Origin: Plasmodiophora brassicae
Taxonomy: Eukaryota; Endomyxa; Phytomyxea; Plasmodiophorida; Plasmodiophoridae
Direction: 5' to 3'
DNA length: 64,000 nt
NCBI GenBank assembly: GCA_039704465.1
Contig: JASFAU010000009.1
Coordinates: 682,001-746,000, forward strand
Positions 63,639 through 64,000 of this stretch are shown here, one piece after another. Positions within the stretch are counted from its first letter, which is position 1. Each line of letters begins with the position of its first letter. A program made the translations under genes and the position numbers. Below the pieces are notes generated by a model, which saw only the letters and a list, made by a program, of their open reading frames with translations, made no database searches and was not told the origin of the DNA.

Positions 63639-64000
63639 CTACGAGGTAGACGGTGGCTTGCCGCTCAGCACCTGGGTGCACACGGCACGAATCGCGTCGC
63701 CCGCCTCCATCATCGGCTCGATGAACCACTTGTGCTGTTCGATGATACGCGCCAGCAGGTCGTTCTTCATGCAGGTCGTGGTGAGCGGGGCGCCGTCTTC
63801 GTGGGCGCACACGGGGCAGAACCGGTCGGCAGGGATGCAGACCTGGCACGACGTGTGCCCGCACGGCGAGAACACGTACGGGTCATCAAACTCGTTGAAG
63901 CAGACGCTGCAGGTCAGCCCGGTGTGCAACCCGTCGGTCACGCGGCGGCACGATTCGACGCTGTCCATGATGCGGCGGAACACGCCCGCTAACGCCAGGC
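63639..64000 (-). CDS. RING-finger protein (5' end cut by window)
   Basis: The frame is open to the window edge (LALAGVFRRIMDSVESCRRV). It contains a C3HC4 RING: CSVCFNEFDDPYVFSPCGHTS, then CQVCIPADRFCPVC. A short C-terminal helix (NDLLARIIEQHKWFIEPMME) follows to the stop at 63639. Probably an E3 ubiquitin ligase; the N-terminal substrate-binding part is beyond the window. Confidence 0.85.
   Translation of the reverse strand, partial: LALAGVFRRIMDSVESCRRVTDGLHTGLTCSVCFNEFDDPYVFSPCGHTSCQVCIPADRFCPVCAHEDGAPLTTTCMKNDLLARIIEQHKWFIEPMMEAGDAIRAVCTQVLSGKPPSTS

Overview
This window is nuclear DNA of a compact, GC-rich microbial eukaryote. Genes lie on both strands every 1-2 kb. Most are interrupted by GT-AG introns of about 48-62 nt, and many introns carry a CTAAC/CTGAC-like branch site. 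Eukaryote-only genes are present: prohibitin-2, THOC7, ARPC5, RanGAP, DPM2, mitochondrial ribosomal protein L3, a Rab-like GTPase and a 7TM-RGS protein. The standard code with all three stops fits every model. A Kintoun-type dynein assembly factor and a CSPP-like repeat protein point to a flagellated life stage. High GC, tiny introns, a flagellate stage and many secreted or membrane genes would suit a plasmodiophorid-type rhizarian, but that placement is a guess. I recognised no tRNA, rRNA, CRISPR or transposon.

Layout. 1-7,130: partial Sec14-type lipid-transfer gene (-), mitochondrial NAD/pyrimidine-type carrier (+), F-BAR protein (-), and a four-HMG-box plus SAM gene (-). 7,280-14,150: beta-propeller protein (-), a 12-plus-exon SET-domain gene ending in a huge Gln/Met-rich tail (+), and a small hypothetical (+). 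14,690-19,900: disordered hypothetical (-), Trm112/PREY-like protein (-), Kintoun/DNAAF2-like PIH protein (-), 7TM-RGS (+), then a decayed 7TM fragment. 20,020-21,890: two tandem secreted thaumatin-like genes. 21,920-28,800 (all -): small hypothetical, coiled-coil protein, secreted or membrane-targeted ABC1/UbiB kinase, ribulose-phosphate 3-epimerase with a 5-nt microexon, and a coiled-coil hypothetical. 28,950-34,700 (+): mostly secretory genes, namely a three-TM-tail protein, DPM2 and a repeat-rich secreted protein. 34,770-44,590: DH-PH-FYVE RhoGEF (-), secreted kinase-like protein (+), prohibitin-2 (+), THOC7 (-), secreted TPR-GT61 glycosyltransferase (-), and a second three-TM-tail protein (-). 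45,040-56,350: a YbjN-YbjN-discoidin-like-pseudokinase fusion (-), RanGAP (+), CSPP-like repeat protein (+), ARPC5 (+), Rab-like GTPase (+), tail-anchored acidic protein (+). 56,450-64,000: mitochondrial L3 (-), ZNG1/CobW metallochaperone (+), two hypotheticals (+), RRM-CCCH-SR splicing-type protein (-), a Cys-motif hypothetical (+) and a partial RING protein (-).

There are no operons. Shared themes are actin, membrane and small-GTPase control (F-BAR, DH-PH-FYVE, ARPC5, Rab-like, RanGAP, 7TM-RGS), the secretory pathway and cell surface (DPM2, GT61, thaumatin-like, repeat protein, kinases with signal peptides), mitochondria (carrier, prohibitin, PREY-like, uL3m) and flagella. The most unusual items are the YbjN/pseudokinase fusion, the 5-nt microexon, the HMG-SAM fusion, the thaumatin pair and the secreted kinase-like protein. 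Splice junctions were inferred by eye from frame, GT-AG signals and family conservation, so exon ends need transcript support.
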